Shown here one piece after another: positions 9,318-17,221 of a DNA stretch of 64,000 bases (position 1 is the stretch's first letter; each line of letters starts with the position of its first letter). Below the pieces are notes generated by a model. It was not told where the DNA came from. It saw only the letters and a program-made list of their open reading frames with translations, and made no database searches. This DNA is from Agrobacterium genomosp. 13 str. CFBP 6927 (lineage in GTDB: Bacteria > Pseudomonadota > Alphaproteobacteria > Rhizobiales > Rhizobiaceae): NCBI GenBank assembly GCA_900012615.1, contig LT009757.1, positions 1,829,851 to 1,893,850 of the forward strand, written 5' to 3'. A program made the position numbers and the translations under genes.

Positions 9318-9877
9318 TGAACAGACGCGAACTGCTGAAACTGATAGCCATTGCCACCGGCCTTCCGCTGATCGGCGCGGATGTTCTCACAGCCACGGAA
9401 AACGCCGCCAAACCAGCCGGTGCCGCCCACGTCTTCACCCCGGAGGAGATCCGCTTTCTGGACGAGGTGGCGGAAACCATCATTCCACGCACCTCCACGC
9501 CGGGGGCGAAGGATGCTGAAGTGGGTGCCTTCATGGCCGTCTATGCTGCCGATTGTTATACCGACGAGCAGCGGACACTCTTCCTTTCCGCAATCCCTGA
9601 AATCGAAAAACGCAGTCAGGCCGAACACAAAAAGGCCTTTCTGGAACTGACGCCGGAACAGCGGCAGGCGCTGCTTGCCGCGCTGGACAAGCAGGCCAAG
9701 GCGGAACAGACGCCGGCAAAGCCGCATGCCTTCACGCTGGTCAAGCAGCTGACGCTGCTCGGTTTCTTCACCTCGAAGATCGGCGCCACGGAAGTTCTCG
9801 TCTACGACGAGATTCCCGGCGGTTTCGAAGACCGCGTTCCCTACAAGAAGGGCACGCCCGCCTGGGGCACGACCTGA
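9317..9877 (+). CDS. Gluconate 2-dehydrogenase subunit 3-family protein (small subunit, Tat leader)
   Basis: 186-aa small subunit of GMC-type dehydrogenases. The N-terminus has a twin-arginine-like leader (NRRELLK, then a hydrophobic stretch to about residue 22). In this family the small subunit carries the Tat signal and helps the leaderless, cofactor-loaded large subunit through the membrane. The body shows the subunit-3 pattern FTPEEIRFLDEVAETIIPRT (about 36-55). A start is also possible at GTG 9314, but ATG 9317 overlaps the GMC stop as TGATG, the more usual coupling. Confidence 0.88.
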   Translation: MNRRELLKLIAIATGLPLIGADVLTATENAAKPAGAAHVFTPEEIRFLDEVAETIIPRTSTPGAKDAEVGAFMAVYAADCYTDEQRTLFLSAIPEIEKRSQAEHKKAFLELTPEQRQALLAALDKQAKAEQTPAKPHAFTLVKQLTLLGFFTSKIGATEVLVYDEIPGGFEDRVPYKKGTPAWGTT

Positions 9878-9889
9878 AGAGAGAACCAT

Positions 9890-9917
9890 CGGCCCGTCCG
9901 CATTTGCGGGCGGGCCG
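9890..9917. other. Intercistronic stem-loop before cytochrome c gene
   Basis: 12-bp stem (CGGCCCGTCCGC/GCGGGCGGGCCG, one G-T pair) with a 4-base loop, lying between the small-subunit and cytochrome genes. It has no T-run, so it may tune the relative levels of dehydrogenase and cytochrome messages. Confidence 0.45.
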
Positions 9918-9943
9918 CATTCATACGGCAAGACAAGGATGAC

Positions 9944-10342
9944 ATGATGCGCAAGACACTCATCATCGCGGCGGCTATGCTGACCGCAAGCACCGTTCCC
10001 GCTCTTTCGGAAGGCGATGTTGCCAAGGGGGAGGCAGCCTTCAAGCGCTGTTCCGCCTGTCACGCCATAGGCGAGGGCGCGAAAAACAGGGTCGGCCCAC
10101 AGCTTAACGGCATCATCGGCCGTGCGGCAGGCGGCGTGCCTGACTATACTTATTCGGCTGCTATGAAAAAAGCGGGCGAGGACGGCCTTGTCTGGACACC
10201 GGAAGAATTGCGGGATTTCCTGAGCGCGCCCAAGAAGAAAATACCCGGCAACAAGATGGCGCTGGCCGGCATCAGCAAGCCGGAAGATCTGGACAATCTC
10301 ATCGCCTATATCGAAAGCGCGGCCTCCAAACCGGCTGAATAA
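9944..10342 (+). CDS. Periplasmic class I cytochrome c (electron acceptor of the dehydrogenase)
   Basis: 132 aa with a signal peptide cut near residues 22-23. The haem-binding motif is Cys36-Ser-Ala-Cys39-His40 and the distal ligand is probably Met105 (NKMAL). The pattern VGPQLNGIIGR and the C-terminal IAYIES helix are typical of the soluble c550/c2-like group. It lies 66 bases after the small subunit, separated only by a stem-loop. It most likely takes electrons from the FAD dehydrogenase and passes them to the respiratory chain. The start could also be the next ATG at 9947. Confidence 0.92.
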   Translation: MMRKTLIIAAAMLTASTVPALSEGDVAKGEAAFKRCSACHAIGEGAKNRVGPQLNGIIGRAAGGVPDYTYSAAMKKAGEDGLVWTPEELRDFLSAPKKKIPGNKMALAGISKPEDLDNLIAYIESAASKPAE

Positions 10343-10396
10343 GGCTGCACACCTTGCCGGGAGAGAGAGCCCGGCCTGCGGGCGAGGCGGCGAGAT

Positions 10397-10747
10397 TCAG
10401 TGCGAACGGAGATAGTCGGCGAGAACGAGGGCGTGATTATGTTCGGTGTCATGGGCGGCATAAAGCAGCGTCACGCGCCCCTCGGCCATGAATGTCTTCA
10501 TGCGCGCCACGGCGTCCGGATTGGCTGACAGTTCCGCGTCATAGTGGCGGGTGAATTCAGCAAAGCGTGACGGCATATGGGAAAAATTCTTGCGCAATTC
10601 GTTGCTCGGCGCGATCTCCTTCATCCAGATGGAAAGCTGTGCAGTTTCCTTGCGCATGCCACGGGGCCAGAGCCGGTCCACCAGGATGCGCGCGCCGTCA
10701 TCGTCGCTGGCAGGCTCATAAATCCGCTTGACCCTTATATCGTGCAT
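10397..10747 (-). CDS. DUF488 family protein
   Basis: 116-aa small cytoplasmic protein. It has the DUF488 hallmarks RIYEP near the start, ILVDRLWPRG (about 21-30), WMKEIAPSNELR (41-52) and VTLLYAAHDTEHNHA near the C-terminus. The biochemical role of the family is not established. It is convergent with the cytochrome gene and is probably transcribed alone. GGAGGAC lies 4 bases before the ATG. Confidence 0.9.
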   Translation of the reverse strand: MHDIRVKRIYEPASDDDGARILVDRLWPRGMRKETAQLSIWMKEIAPSNELRKNFSHMPSRFAEFTRHYDAELSANPDAVARMKTFMAEGRVTLLYAAHDTEHNHALVLADYLRSH

Positions 10748-10915
10748 GGGCGTCCTCCCTCGCTTGGCAAGCCGACGATTTACAACATTTTTTGCGGAAT
10801 TGCGCCGGAAAATGATCTCGCTTGAGCCTTGCCATGAGGAACTTGCCGGCTTCGCGAGCCTTAAGAGACAATGGCCTCGAGTGATGCCAGCGACGTACCG
10901 AGATCGCTGATAACG

Positions 10916-10947
10916 AAACGCCGTGCGTCCTTCGGCGCACGGCGTTT
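10916..10947 (-). terminator. Hairpin terminator downstream of phoX
   Basis: Perfect 12-bp inverted repeat AAACGCCGTGCG/CGCACGGCGTTT with an 8-base loop, 57 bases after the phoX stop on the minus strand. The T-tract is short (GTTTCGTT), so termination may be partial. Nothing else was recognised in the 256-bp gap between the DUF488 and phoX genes. Confidence 0.6.
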
Positions 10948-11003
10948 ATAGAGTGGAACCGGATCTCCGACATGCCGAGACCCGGTTCGTTGATGTCAAA
11001 ACG

Positions 11004-12917
11004 TCAGCCGATCTGCGCGTTGTCGTCGCGCTTGATCGCGATGACGGTTGAGCGCGGCAACTTGCCTTCGCCATCCGGGAAAGGGGCGTCGGGGTGCTGG
11101 ATGCCGACGAAGTGGGTGCGCTTGTCGCCGGACCATGTCTGGCCGGTGACTTCGGAACCCTTCGGGGCGGTGAGGAAGCGCTCGATACGGCCGGTGGCCG
11201 GGTCACCCGCCAGCATCTGGTTGTTGCCCTGGCCGGCGAAGTTGCCTTCATTGCTGTCTTCGCCATCGGTCTGGATCCAGAGGAGACCGGTCGAGTCGAA
11301 CATCATGCCATCAGGCGAGTTGAACATGTTGCCTTCGTTGATGTTCGAGGAGCCGGCAAAGGCGTCCTTGTGAACGGAAGGGTTGCCGGCCATGCAGAAC
11401 AGGTCCCACTTGAACTTGCCGTCCGCATGGTCGTCTTTTTCCGGATACCAGCGCACGATCTGGCCGTATTCGTTCTTTTCGCGCGGGTTGGCGGCATTGA
11501 CGGCCATGGCGTCGCCGCCGGCATTGGCACGCAGCTTGCCATCCTTCATTTCGCCGCGGCGGCTGTTGTTGGTCAGCGCGCAATAGGCTTCGATGGCGAC
11601 CGGGTTGATGGCGACCCATTCCGGGCGGTCCATGGTCGTCGCGCCCACCTTGGAAGCGGCCTGACGGGTGAAGACGCAGATTTCATCGATCTTCATGCCA
11701 GTGGTCTCGGGCGTCAGAGCCACCCATTCGCCGGCGCCGTCATCGGCGAATTTGGCGACGTGAAGCGTGCCTTCGTCGAGCAGTTTCGAGGTGTCGCCAC
11801 CCGGAACATAGATGCCGTTGGAGACGAATTTGTAGAGGAACTCGCCACGCTCGTCGTCACCCATGTAAACGACGACACGGCCGTCACGGGCAATTACCAC
11901 GGCGGCGTTTTCGTGCTTGATGCGGCCAAGCGCAGTGCGCTTGATCGGGGTGGAGGAGGCATCCGAAGGATCGATCTCGACCACGTAGCCTGCGCGGCGC
12001 GGCTCGTTGGGGTTCTTGGCAACATCGAAACGTGCGTCGAACTTCTCATAGGCATAACGGGTCTCGGCGACGATGCCGTAGCGCTTGTAGTCGTCAGGCA
12101 GCTTGAAGGCAGCGTCGGTGGTGCCGAAATAGCCGTTGAAGTTTTCTTCGCAGGTGAGGTAGGTGCCCCAGGGCGTGCGGCCGGCGCCGCAATTGTTGAA
12201 GGTCCCGAGACAGTCGATGCCCTTCGGGTCAGCGGCAGTCTTGACGAGATCGGAACCGGCGGCCGGGCCGGAAAGCTTCATCGGCGTGTTGTGGTGGATA
12301 CGGCGGTTGAACGGGCTGTCGAGAACGATTTCCCAGCCCTCATTGCCTTCCGCGACTTCCATGACGGTGACGCCCTGCATGTTCTGCAGGATTTTCACGT
12401 CGTCGGCCGTCTTCGGGTTGCCTTTTTCGGCGTGCGGCAGGTTGGTTTCCGGGTTCACATATTCATGGTTGACGGCGATCAGCTGATGAGCGCCGACCAT
12501 GAACAGTTCCATGCCGTCGGTGTTTTCGCCGAAGACCTTGTCGGAGTTTTCAACGCTGACGCCCTTGGCGGGATCGAGATCGGGAACGTTGGAGAACAGC
12601 GGCTGGCCCCATTTGGCGACCGGCTTCCAGCTGTAGCCTTCCGGCACATGGATGGTGTGGTCGGTGGCGGCAGCGACCGGCTTGAAGGGGAAACGACCGG
12701 CGGCAGCTTCCTGCGCCTCGGCAGAGGTGCTGGTCATCAGGTTGCCGAGCGTGCCCATGGCGGCCGCGGCCGAACCGAAGGCAAGCACGCCGCCAAGAAA
12801 GCCGCGGCGGGAAATCGCGGTTTCGACCACGCGGTCGAAATCGGTTTCGGCCGGCGGCGGGTTCTGCAGTTCGTCCCACTCGTCCCAGGACAATTTGCTT
12901 GTATCGATGTCGGTCAT
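11004..12917 (-). CDS. phoX: PhoX family alkaline phosphatase (DUF839), Tat-exported
   Basis: 637-aa periplasmic or secreted phosphomonoesterase family protein; characterised PhoX enzymes use Ca and Fe cofactors. The Tat leader is at residues 36-55 (SRRGFLGG with Arg37-Arg38, then a hydrophobic Ala/Gly stretch), preceded by a long 35-residue n-region. PhoX hallmarks are NCGAGRTPWGTYLTCEENF in the middle and GLWIQTDGEDSN near the C-terminus. I start at ATG 12917 because GGTGGAGA precedes it; an upstream in-frame start at 12950 lacks a ribosome site. The function follows from the family name; no substrate evidence is visible. Confidence 0.88.
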   Translation of the reverse strand: MTDIDTSKLSWDEWDELQNPPPAETDFDRVVETAISRRGFLGGVLAFGSAAAAMGTLGNLMTSTSAEAQEAAAGRFPFKPVAAATDHTIHVPEGYSWKPVAKWGQPLFSNVPDLDPAKGVSVENSDKVFGENTDGMELFMVGAHQLIAVNHEYVNPETNLPHAEKGNPKTADDVKILQNMQGVTVMEVAEGNEGWEIVLDSPFNRRIHHNTPMKLSGPAAGSDLVKTAADPKGIDCLGTFNNCGAGRTPWGTYLTCEENFNGYFGTTDAAFKLPDDYKRYGIVAETRYAYEKFDARFDVAKNPNEPRRAGYVVEIDPSDASSTPIKRTALGRIKHENAAVVIARDGRVVVYMGDDERGEFLYKFVSNGIYVPGGDTSKLLDEGTLHVAKFADDGAGEWVALTPETTGMKIDEICVFTRQAASKVGATTMDRPEWVAINPVAIEAYCALTNNSRRGEMKDGKLRANAGGDAMAVNAANPREKNEYGQIVRWYPEKDDHADGKFKWDLFCMAGNPSVHKDAFAGSSNINEGNMFNSPDGMMFDSTGLLWIQTDGEDSNEGNFAGQGNNQMLAGDPATGRIERFLTAPKGSEVTGQTWSGDKRTHFVGIQHPDAPFPDGEGKLPRSTVIAIKRDDNAQIG

Positions 12918-13044
12918 AGTCTGTCTCCACCGTTGCTTGTTTGGAATCATTCCAGCAAGGTGCCTACCGTCTCAATATTTCATGCGAATGACGGGAAGGG
13001 CAGTGGAACTGGTCATTTTCCCTTCAGCGAGGCCGCTTTCTTCG

Positions 13045-13773
13045 TTAGCGCCCGATCATGATGCGGGTGACGAGAAAGCCGTCGAAGCGGCAGAAACGGA
13101 AGGGAATCTCCGTTCCCCTGCGCCATTCACCGCCTATGTCGGCGGTCAGCCGCAGAGAGGCCGAGCCGTTGTCGTCTAAGCCGGACAGTTCGGCCGCGTC
13201 GAAAAAGAAAAAACGTTTCACTGTCGGATAAAGCGCCTTGAACAGGCTTTCCTTGGCCGAAAAGATCAAGCCGGTCATGAAGGGATCGAGGTCATTCCCG
13301 AAGCTGTGGCGTTCGTTTGCCGTCAGGGCCTGCGCGGCGATATCGCCGGCCTCCTCCTCGGTCAGGCGCCTTTCAATATCGATGCCGATGCCACAGAACC
13401 GCTCGGAAGACCCGGCAAGGGCAATCGCCCGCTCATGGCTGTGGGAAATCGCGCCGATCACGCCTTCGGGCCAGATCGGCGCGCGGTCCTCTCCCATGCC
13501 GGGAAAGGTGGAGCGGCCGGTGAGGTGGCGGATGGCCTCGGCCGCGCATCTGCGCCCGGCGATGAATTCTGCCCTGCGTCTGGGCAGGGCGTGTAAAAGC
13601 TGCGGCGGCAAGGGAGGGACCTCGCCGCCGCAACCCTCATCGGCGCTGTAACGAAGGGTGAGGCAATGGCAATCGCAGCTGTCGTCCGGCCAAGGCCAGA
13701 TGGCCTCCGGTGGATCGCCGGAGACGGCTTTGCGATGAAACGCCGTTGCAATGGCCATGTCCGTCACCTTCAT
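13045..13773 (-). CDS. 4'-phosphopantetheinyl transferase, EntD/VibD/Sfp type
   Basis: 242-aa enzyme that loads phosphopantetheine onto the carrier domains of the siderophore synthetases. Motifs are SHSHE (110-114), the Mg-binding GIGIDIE (128-134) and FSAKESLFKAL (171-181). It is the last gene of the leftward entC-entE-entB-entA-PPTase operon, 69 bases after entA. ATG 13773 has a poor ribosome site; ATG 13758 (five codons in) follows AAGGTGA and may be the true start. Carrier proteins encoded nearby (EntB, the 77-aa protein, the C-PCP-C protein) are its expected substrates. Confidence 0.93.
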   Translation of the reverse strand: MKVTDMAIATAFHRKAVSGDPPEAIWPWPDDSCDCHCLTLRYSADEGCGGEVPPLPPQLLHALPRRRAEFIAGRRCAAEAIRHLTGRSTFPGMGEDRAPIWPEGVIGAISHSHERAIALAGSSERFCGIGIDIERRLTEEEAGDIAAQALTANERHSFGNDLDPFMTGLIFSAKESLFKALYPTVKRFFFFDAAELSGLDDNGSASLRLTADIGGEWRRGTEIPFRFCRFDGFLVTRIMIGR

Positions 13774-13842
13774 CCAGCGGCCTAGATCATGATGTGAGCG
13801 GGATGGCGAAACCGCTCACGCTTTTCGTCATTCCGCTCCTGT

Positions 13843-14598
13843 TCAGGCCGCAAGCGTCGCGCCGCCATCGACCACGATCTGCTGCATCGTCACATGGCCG
13901 GCCTGATCGGAGGCGAGGAACAGCACCGTATCGGCGATATCGTCCGGCCTCGCGATCTTGCCGAGCGGAATGCCGAGCTTGAACTGCTCGGGCAGGCCGG
14001 CGACCAGCCGTTCCTTGCCGGCGGGATCGCTCAACATGCCGGAAAGCATCGGCGTATCGGTGGAGCCCGGTGAAACGACATTGCAGCGCACGCCATAGGG
14101 GGCAAGCTCAAGGGCGGCGCAATGGCTGAGGCTGACCAGCGCCGCCTTGGAAGCGCAATAGGCCATCATGCCGATGCGCGGCACGACGGCGGCATTGGAG
14201 CCGACATTGACGATCGCGCCGCGCCGCTGCCGCTTGAAGGTGTTGCTCCATTGCCGCAGCATATAGAACGGCCCGGCGGCGTTGACATCCATGCAGGCCT
14301 TCCAGTCCGCCGGCGTCAGGCTTTCGCTGTCGCCAAGCCGTAATATGCCGGCGGCATTGACCAGAATATCGAGCCCGCCCCATTCGCTCTCGATCGCCTT
14401 GCAGGTCGTCTCCACCGCCGCCGCGTCAGTGATGTCGAGCGCGATCTGGCGGAAGGGGACCTCCGCCGTGTCAGCCAGAAGGTCGACGCCGATGACCTCG
14501 GCCCCTTCCTCGATGAAACGTTCGGCGATGCGGCGGCCGATGCCCTGGGCCGTGCCCGTCACCAGCACGCGCCGCCCGGTAAATCTCTGTTGCGTCAT
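13843..14598 (-). CDS. entA: 2,3-dihydro-2,3-dihydroxybenzoate dehydrogenase (EntA/DhbA/VibA)
   Basis: 251-aa short-chain dehydrogenase that oxidises 2,3-dihydro-2,3-dihydroxybenzoate to 2,3-dihydroxybenzoate with NAD. Visible are TGTAQGIG (14-21), NAAG (81-84), Ser134, Tyr147 and Lys151 of the SDR active site, and the C-terminal VVDGGATL. SDR motifs alone would not fix the substrate; the position between entB (13 bases upstream) and the PPTase gene does. It supplies the catechol acid for EntE. Confidence 0.92.
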   Translation of the reverse strand: MTQQRFTGRRVLVTGTAQGIGRRIAERFIEEGAEVIGVDLLADTAEVPFRQIALDITDAAAVETTCKAIESEWGGLDILVNAAGILRLGDSESLTPADWKACMDVNAAGPFYMLRQWSNTFKRQRRGAIVNVGSNAAVVPRIGMMAYCASKAALVSLSHCAALELAPYGVRCNVVSPGSTDTPMLSGMLSDPAGKERLVAGLPEQFKLGIPLGKIARPDDIADTVLFLASDQAGHVTMQQIVVDGGATLAA

Positions 14599-14611
14599 CT
14601 TGTCCGTCCGC

Positions 14612-15481
14612 TCAGGCTGCGAGCCGCTTTTCGTCGATCAGCGCCCACCAGGCCGAAAGTGTCGGCACACGCGCAAGCTCATCGAAGCCGACGGCGACAC
14701 CGCGCTCCTTCAGTTCGCCGGCAAGCTTCATCACCTGCAGCGAATCCAGCCCGTAGAAGATGAGGTTCTCATCGGGGTCGATGTCGCTTTCATCCTCCAC
14801 CATCTGCAGGACGCGGGCTTTCAGCCATTCGCGGGTGCCGGTGGCCTCTCCCGCGCCGACGAGGCTTGCGGTGTCGATCACCACGCCGCAACGCGTCGCC
14901 ACATATTGCAGCGCCATGCGGTGTTCGGCCTCGGAAAAATCGGCGACGCCGTCACCGATCATGAAAGGCTGAATATCCTTCATGAAGGCTTCCACCGCCG
15001 TCATCATGCAGCCGATATGGGCGTAAACGCCGCCGACGATGATCTGGTCGCGGCCCCAGCCTTTCATGCGCTCAGCAAGGTCGGAGCGCTGGAATGCGCT
15101 GTAGCGCCATTTGGTCAACACCACGTCGTCGGGCGTCGGCGCGAGCTTGTCGACCACCTTCTGCAATTCGGGGTCGACGACGGTGAGACCCGGTCCCCAC
15201 ATGTCGTTCAGGAGCGCGCGGTCGCCGGGCGGCTGGTTATGCGGCTGGGCGGTATAGATGACCGGCACGCCGTTCTGAACGGCCCATGCTTTCACCTTGG
15301 CGAGATTGTCGATGAGGGTGGTCATCAGCTTGCCGTCGGCCTCGTAGAACCGCAGGAAATAACGCTGCATGTCGTGGATGAGCAGTACGGCGCGTTTCGC
15401 ATCGGGCTGCCATTTTGTCTTGTTGGCCGGAAAGCTTGCGGCGACCGGCATCGGATAGTCGGAAATGGTGGGGATCGTCAT
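14612..15481 (-). CDS. entB: Isochorismatase with C-terminal aryl carrier domain (EntB/DhbB/VibB)
   Basis: 289-aa bifunctional protein. Residues 1-210 are the isochorismatase that hydrolyses isochorismate to 2,3-dihydro-2,3-dihydroxybenzoate and pyruvate. It shows Asp37 (LLIHDMQRYFL), Lys124 and GGVYAHIGCMMTA (150-162), the EntB-like active-site loop. Residues about 215-289 form an aryl carrier domain with phosphopantetheine attachment at Ser247 (GLDSLQVMKL). EntE charges this domain with dihydroxybenzoate for transfer by the condensation proteins. It lies 95 bases after entE, with a hairpin in the gap. Confidence 0.95.
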   Translation of the reverse strand: MTIPTISDYPMPVAASFPANKTKWQPDAKRAVLLIHDMQRYFLRFYEADGKLMTTLIDNLAKVKAWAVQNGVPVIYTAQPHNQPPGDRALLNDMWGPGLTVVDPELQKVVDKLAPTPDDVVLTKWRYSAFQRSDLAERMKGWGRDQIIVGGVYAHIGCMMTAVEAFMKDIQPFMIGDGVADFSEAEHRMALQYVATRCGVVIDTASLVGAGEATGTREWLKARVLQMVEDESDIDPDENLIFYGLDSLQVMKLAGELKERGVAVGFDELARVPTLSAWWALIDEKRLAA

Positions 15482-15535
15482 GATGACCTCGGTTTTGTGC
15501 TGCGCCGGCTCGAGCGGCGCGTAATCTTTGGAATG

Positions 15536-15557
15536 GGGACGCCCTTTTGAGCGTCCC
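15536..15557 (-). other. Stem-loop between entE and entB
   Basis: 7-bp perfect inverted repeat (GGGACGC/GCGTCCC, 8-base loop) in the only sizeable gap (95 bp) of the entC-PPTase operon. It may lower read-through or protect mRNA ends; no T-tract follows. Confidence 0.35.
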
Positions 15558-15576
15558 TTTCGGTTGGCGCTGCGTG

Positions 15577-17202
15577 TCAGGCGCTGATGGCGACGGGGGC
15601 TGTCAGCAGGTCGCGCAGGCGCTTTTTGTCGATCTTGCCGACGGCGGTGAGCGGCATGGCCTCGATGAAACGCACGCGGTCCGGCAGCTTGTAATCCGCG
15701 ACGCCGAGACCGGCGAGATGCTGGCGGATTGCCGGCGCCTTGAGCGCGGGATTGCGCGACACGACGAAGACGCAGCTTTTCTCACCGAGAAGCTCGTCCT
15801 GCATCGCCACCAACGCGGCATGGGTGACGTCCGGATGCCTCAGGATCAGGTTTTCCACCTCTTCCGAAGCCACCTTTTCGCCGCCGCGATTGATCTGGTC
15901 CTTTACCCGGCCAACGACCCGCAGATAACCTTCGGGCGTGCGCTGCACGACGTCGCCGGAATAATAGAAACCATCCTTGTCGAAGACCCGGGCGCTATGT
16001 TCAGGCGCGCGGTAATAGCCCCGGAACGTATAGGGACCACGGGTCGCCAGCATGCCGGCTTCGCCCTCGGGCACGTCGTTGCCATCCTCGTCGACGATGC
16101 GGATTTCGTCGTCCGGGCTGATAGGCCTGCCTTGCGTGGTGAAGACGATATGGTCGGGATCCCCGGCGCGGGTGTAGTTCACCAGACCTTCCGCCATGCC
16201 GAACACCTGCTGCAGATCGCAGCCCAGCACCTCCGGCACCTGGCGGGCGAGCGCTTCGGCGAAGCTTGCGCCGCCGACCTGCAGGAGCTTGAGGGATTTC
16301 AGCCGTTCGCGATGGGCGGGAGCCGCCTGCAGCCATAGCGCCACCGCCGGCGGCACCAGCGGCACGATATCGACGCCGTGTTTTTCGATTAGATCGAAGC
16401 AGGCAAGCGGCTCCGGATTGGCGGCCATGATCAACGCGCCGCCGGCGTGGAACACACCGAGCGCGCCGGGTGAACTCATCGGGAAATTATGCGCCACCGG
16501 AATGGCGCATAGGAAACGGGTCTCGGGCGAAAGTTCGCAAATCTCCGCGCTGGCCCGGGCGCTGTAGTCGTAGTCGTTATGCGTCCGGGGGATCAGTTTC
16601 GGCGTTCCGGTGCTGCCGCCGGAAAGCTGGAACAGCGCCACCTCATCGGCGGCGGAAGGGGCGTAAGCCGGTGGATTTTCGGCCGGGGCGGCCAGCTTCT
16701 GCTCCAGGCTGCGCTGCGGATCGGTTTCGCCGAGCAGCAGGGTCACGGCAAGCTTTGGAGAGACCGCCTTCAGCGCCTCCACAAATGTGTCATCGGCGAA
16801 AAGCTCGTGGGAACGCGAGCCGATCACCAGCTTCGGCGCGATCTGCTCCGCATAGGAGGTCATTTCCAGCCGGCGATGGCTGAAAAGCGCATTGACGGGG
16901 GCAGCGCCGATTTTGATGAGCGCGAAAAAGACGAGGTAGAACTCGGCGATGTTAGGCAATTGCACCAGTGCGGTGTCGCCGGTGCCGATGCCGGCGGCGG
17001 AGAGATGCCCGGCAAGATTGGAGGATTGCCGGTCGAGATCGGCATAGGTGAAGCGGCGTTCGCCGCAGATCAGCGCTGTCGCATCCGGCCGACGCTTCAC
17101 CTGTTCGGTGAGAATGTCGCTCAGCGGTCTGTCGATCCAATAGCCGCGGTCGCGGTATCGGCGTGCCAGATCGTCGGGCCAGCGTTCAAATTCGATTGTC
17201 AT
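15577..17202 (-). CDS. entE: 2,3-dihydroxybenzoate-AMP ligase (EntE/DhbE/VibE)
   Basis: 541-aa stand-alone adenylation enzyme that activates 2,3-dihydroxybenzoate with ATP and loads it on aryl carrier domains. The A3 loop SGGSTGTPK (194-202) is followed by LIPRTHNDY. The aryl-acid pocket signature VAHNFPMSSPG supplies the Asn that replaces the amino-acid-binding Asp in this subfamily. The C-terminal A8-A10 elements GRVKDQINRGGEK and TAVGKIDKKRLR complete the enzyme. It begins 19 bases after the entC stop. Its carrier partners are EntB and perhaps the separate 77-aa carrier protein at 27.5 kb. Confidence 0.96.
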   Translation of the reverse strand: MTIEFERWPDDLARRYRDRGYWIDRPLSDILTEQVKRRPDATALICGERRFTYADLDRQSSNLAGHLSAAGIGTGDTALVQLPNIAEFYLVFFALIKIGAAPVNALFSHRRLEMTSYAEQIAPKLVIGSRSHELFADDTFVEALKAVSPKLAVTLLLGETDPQRSLEQKLAAPAENPPAYAPSAADEVALFQLSGGSTGTPKLIPRTHNDYDYSARASAEICELSPETRFLCAIPVAHNFPMSSPGALGVFHAGGALIMAANPEPLACFDLIEKHGVDIVPLVPPAVALWLQAAPAHRERLKSLKLLQVGGASFAEALARQVPEVLGCDLQQVFGMAEGLVNYTRAGDPDHIVFTTQGRPISPDDEIRIVDEDGNDVPEGEAGMLATRGPYTFRGYYRAPEHSARVFDKDGFYYSGDVVQRTPEGYLRVVGRVKDQINRGGEKVASEEVENLILRHPDVTHAALVAMQDELLGEKSCVFVVSRNPALKAPAIRQHLAGLGVADYKLPDRVRFIEAMPLTAVGKIDKKRLRDLLTAPVAISA

Positions 17203-17221
17203 GGTTTGTCCCCGGGAGAAA

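Noticed and set aside
12985-13005. Possible Pho box upstream of phoX
   Set aside because: On the minus strand CCGTCAT-N4-ATGAAAT matches the first half-site of CTGTCAT-N4-CTGTCAT fairly well but the second only at four of seven positions; too weak to call.
11094-13061. 655-codon open frame on the plus strand
   Set aside because: Antisense to phoX, whose Tat leader and PhoX motifs are clear.
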